Below are positions 61,576 through 64,000 of a DNA stretch of 64,000 nt, in pieces. Location: assembly GCA_032164295.1 (NCBI GenBank), contig JAJHTX010000002.1, positions 2,852,001-2,916,000 on the forward strand, written 5' to 3'. The notes beneath the pieces are model-generated. The model was not told the DNA's origin and made no database searches. It saw nothing but the letters and a program-made list of their open reading frames with translations. The stretch's first letter is position 1, and each line of letters begins with the position of its first letter. The DNA is from Inonotus obliquus. Its lineage: Eukaryota; Basidiomycota; Agaricomycetes; Hymenochaetales; Hymenochaetaceae. The position numbers and the translations under genes were made by a program.

Positions 61576-62453
61576 TCAATCGATCTCCATCCCCATTGAT
61601 CGTCCCTCTCCTGGCACCAGGGCACTCTTTCTTGTCGGTACACGAACCTTCTGAACGATTTTCTCCTCTTGTTGCTCTGCGACCGAAAGAGCCGCCATTG
61701 GTTGTACCAACTTGATGGAACTCGGTCCGGATAATTTCTTCTTTCTGCGATGTGTAAGGAGTTTTGCGCGGCTTGCAGCCATCCTGTTGAAAAAAATATA
61801 GATGTTAATGAGTGAATGGTGTGTACATCATATTGTATCGTATATATATTGGCGGAATGTGTAGGCAAGGTACGCACCTGTTTCTCCAGAATGCTTGTTC
61901 TCGTTTTTGTCTGATCTCCCCGATACGTTTCATTGCCTTCATTGTTGTCTGGATGAGTTCTCTGCTGTAGCGTACGGGGACGTTTCTCCTCTTCTCAAAC
62001 TCGAATGTCGAGTCCTGTGAGAGTGTTCCAGTTCAGAGTAAGTAAATCATACGATGATTAAAGAAACGCACAATCGTCATTTCCTTCCCATGAGCCTTCC
62101 TAAACGCTTTCGTCCAGCGTACTTTACGAGGATTTCGCTTCATCCTAAACACACCGTCAATACCTTGTCCTGCGGGGCTGCACAAGTCGTCGCTTACTTG
62201 AAATTCTTGTGGCACCTAACATATACAGTATGTCAGAACAAGAAGACCCAGAGTCATCCAACTTAACATTCCACGCACTTTGAAGAGCAGAATCGAAACA
62301 TTTTGGAATCATTGCGCACGAACGCCGAACCTTTGCAAGAGAAAGCAACAAGCAAAATCAGACGTTCTTGCTAACTCTAGAAGGTCAAGTAAAGGTTATA
62401 CCATGCCCCGGATAGACGCTTTTCGAGCAAAAGTAACACTTCTCGATTCTCAT
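61576..62453 (-). CDS. RLP24: Ribosome biogenesis protein RLP24 (eL24-like)
   Basis: Six or so exons. The joined protein starts [18 protein letters not shown], then [95 protein letters not shown], and ends [23 protein letters not shown]. The CxxC...CxxxC zinc site and the KMKRNPRK segment separate RLP24 from ribosomal eL24 proper. RLP24 holds the eL24 site on pre-60S particles until the AAA ATPase Drg1 releases it in the cytoplasm. The start at 62453 is set by the first cysteine motif; the next intron begins right after PGHG. Confidence 0.95.
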
Positions 62454-62790
62454 CGTATAACGTCTTCGGTGTGGTTTTGAGAGCGTTGCGCAGTATCGCT
62501 TCACGTTGAGTAAATTGCAAGCCAAATTTCCCACGCCAGCTTGAGTCACGTGAAGTAAAATTGTGGCTTCAATTTATTGATTAGATTTACGTATTTCGCC
62601 CGATTTTCCTTCTCCCGTCAATCGCTCAACTACTTTCAAACCTTACTCGACGCTGAGATCTAAGCACCTTCGCCCTCTATTTCCGGAAAAGTATAGACTT
62701 AATCCCTACATAATTACAAAACTGGGTGTCCATTGTTAGCGAAACCTTCCAATATGGGAGTCGAAGCCATATATCCTCCGTTTTTGATCC
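62454..62790. other. Intergenic region between RLP24 and the SidA gene
   Basis: About 337 bases with the RLP24 promoter and the 3' end of the ornithine monooxygenase gene. No gene or RNA is seen. Confidence 0.4.
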
Positions 62791-64000
62791 TTAGTCGACC
62801 TTCAGCAAGTCGTCCAGGACCTCACCTGAGCGTACGCTGACGACGCTTAGGAGCGTATCACTCAAACCGTGAGTTGCTTCTTCGCACCCTTGAAGGTAGA
62901 TGCGGTTCTTGGTCTCCTGGGATGCGATAGGAAGGAGCCTATACGCGCGCGAGATCCTTACCTGTACGGTTTCGGGAAGAACTCGTGGTGGGAGCGAGAG
63001 ACTAGGGGAAGAGGGTGGCGTACTCGCAGAGCTGGTACTACCACTCTGAGGACTTAGAGGATGATTATTGTCTCGTTCGGGAGCATTGTCTATCTCTTGT
63101 GGTACATGCTGGTGCGCGGGAACCAGACGAACGCGGGCGTCATCCGATATTCCAGCGAGTCCAAAGTCCTTTGCAAGATTTGACTCGCGGAGAAGGCTTA
63201 GCCATGTCTTGCGTTCGTAGCCGGTCCCGCAGATGACAGCATCGTACGTATCTTCGGACAGTTCGTGCACTAGAGCATTCTGACGAATCAAGGTGACTCG
63301 TTGTGGGAATGAAGTGTCCTTGGCTTGAGGGGACAGACTTGCGCCGACGACCGTCTCGTTGATGCGCAGGTTCACGCGGGCCTTTAGTGGTAAGGGGCTT
63401 CCACTTTGGCGAGAAGCGATCGCATCCGAAAGCTTTTGCTCATAAATAAGTTCGTATAACTGTCGCGCATATACTGTCAGTCAGTCACTCGCATAAAAAT
63501 CCGTATGCAGTCTCGTACATCATCAATTGTCTTTGGATTTACGACGCTGTAATTCGTGTTCTTGTACTCGTGGAGGATCTGGGCCCGAAGACGATCCGTC
63601 GGAAATTTATACCATTCGTCCGTCGCTGGAGAGCAAGATGGATGCTTCAGTTGTTAATGCGATATGAGATATTTGGGCGCTACATACAATGCGGATCGAA
63701 TATTTCGTTTACGAACGGTGAGTTGTCACTGGGTTTGAGTGAACCCTTACGAATGATCATGTCGATCTGATGGCCATCACTCGGGACATCCGAAAGCCGA
63801 TTGTATAGATCGATCAGGCACTCTGCGCAACTCTGTCCGCCACCGACCATGGCGATCTTGAGCGGTGATCCCGATTGCGTGATCTTAGCTAGTAAGGACA
63901 CGATAGACGTCACGTAGTAGGACGTGTGGAATATCGGGACACTGAGTGTGCTTTGCGTCGTCCAGTGAGGCGGCTGAAGGTATGTCAAGACGCGCGGAAG
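62791..64000 (-). CDS. SIDA: L-ornithine N5-monooxygenase (SidA/Sid1), 5' part outside the window
   Basis: Only the C-terminal half is present; the gene runs on past 64000. Visible parts: [16 protein letters not shown], the NADPH-binding [47 protein letters not shown], then (after introns) [17 protein letters not shown], then VRLVPAHQH and the C-terminal [25 protein letters not shown]. The FAD/ornithine N-terminal region is missing. A Ser/Pro-rich insertion of about 30 residues lies between the C-terminal blocks. The enzyme makes N5-hydroxyornithine, the first committed step of hydroxamate siderophores such as ferrichrome, and is normally repressed by iron. In basidiomycetes it often lies beside a siderophore NRPS, which would be to the right. 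Confidence 0.94.

Overview
The window is nuclear DNA from a filamentous basidiomycete, most likely an Agaricomycete. Genes are dense and carry many short introns (about 45-110 nt) with GTRNGT donors, CTAAC/CTGAY-like branch sites and YAG acceptors. Splitting the open frames at these sites rebuilds complete eukaryotic proteins. There are no bacterial-type operons. Neighbours are mostly divergent or convergent pairs with intergenic gaps of 0.2-0.7 kb.

Layout. 0-2.3 kb has no gene I can support. 2.3-3.9 kb holds a divergent pair: an unknown protein and mitochondrial ribosomal protein mL49. 3.9-5.8 kb is a gene-free stretch with two clusters of a short TCCGGATAA motif and hairpins, probably a MITE-like element. 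5.8-13.95 kb carries a long disordered protein with a KEN box, the complex III chaperone CBP3 (with an apparent 1-nt frameshift), the PLP synthase subunit PDX1 and a DCG1/hydantoin racemase-like protein. 14.4-18.2 kb is an Argonaute gene with PAZ, MID and PIWI. 18.5-27.1 kb carries YPT1 (Rab1), a membrane-anchored pepsin-like protease, a zinc-ribbon protein of the YBL029C-A type, a monocarboxylate-type MFS transporter and eIF4A. 28.1-31.6 kb carries a dual-specificity phosphatase, a Rab4/Rab14-like GTPase, ATP synthase epsilon and COX IV/COX5. 31.7-34.7 kb is a USP10/Ubp3-like deubiquitinase. 35.4-41.3 kb holds two divergent coiled-coil proteins of unknown role, one with a SUMO-interacting motif. 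41.6-45.7 kb carries the ribosome-quality-control E3 ligase HEL2/ZNF598 and a zinc-type quinone oxidoreductase. 46.4-47.5 kb is a Cys-cluster (Zn2Cys6-like) gene with an internal ~500-bp tandem duplication. 47.8-54.1 kb carries a TFIIIC WD40 subunit, mitoribosomal mL54 and a choline-transporter-like protein. 54.4-61.4 kb is ATG2. 61.6-62.5 kb is RLP24. The right edge cuts an L-ornithine N5-monooxygenase (SidA) gene.

Most genes are conserved housekeeping genes for translation, trafficking, autophagy and mitochondria. The less ordinary parts are the duplicated Cys-cluster gene, the motif/hairpin element at 4.8-5.5 kb, the Argonaute gene with a GC-AG intron inside its catalytic motif, the CBP3 frameshift, and the SidA gene that may mark a siderophore cluster beyond the window. 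I found no convincing wholly new system.
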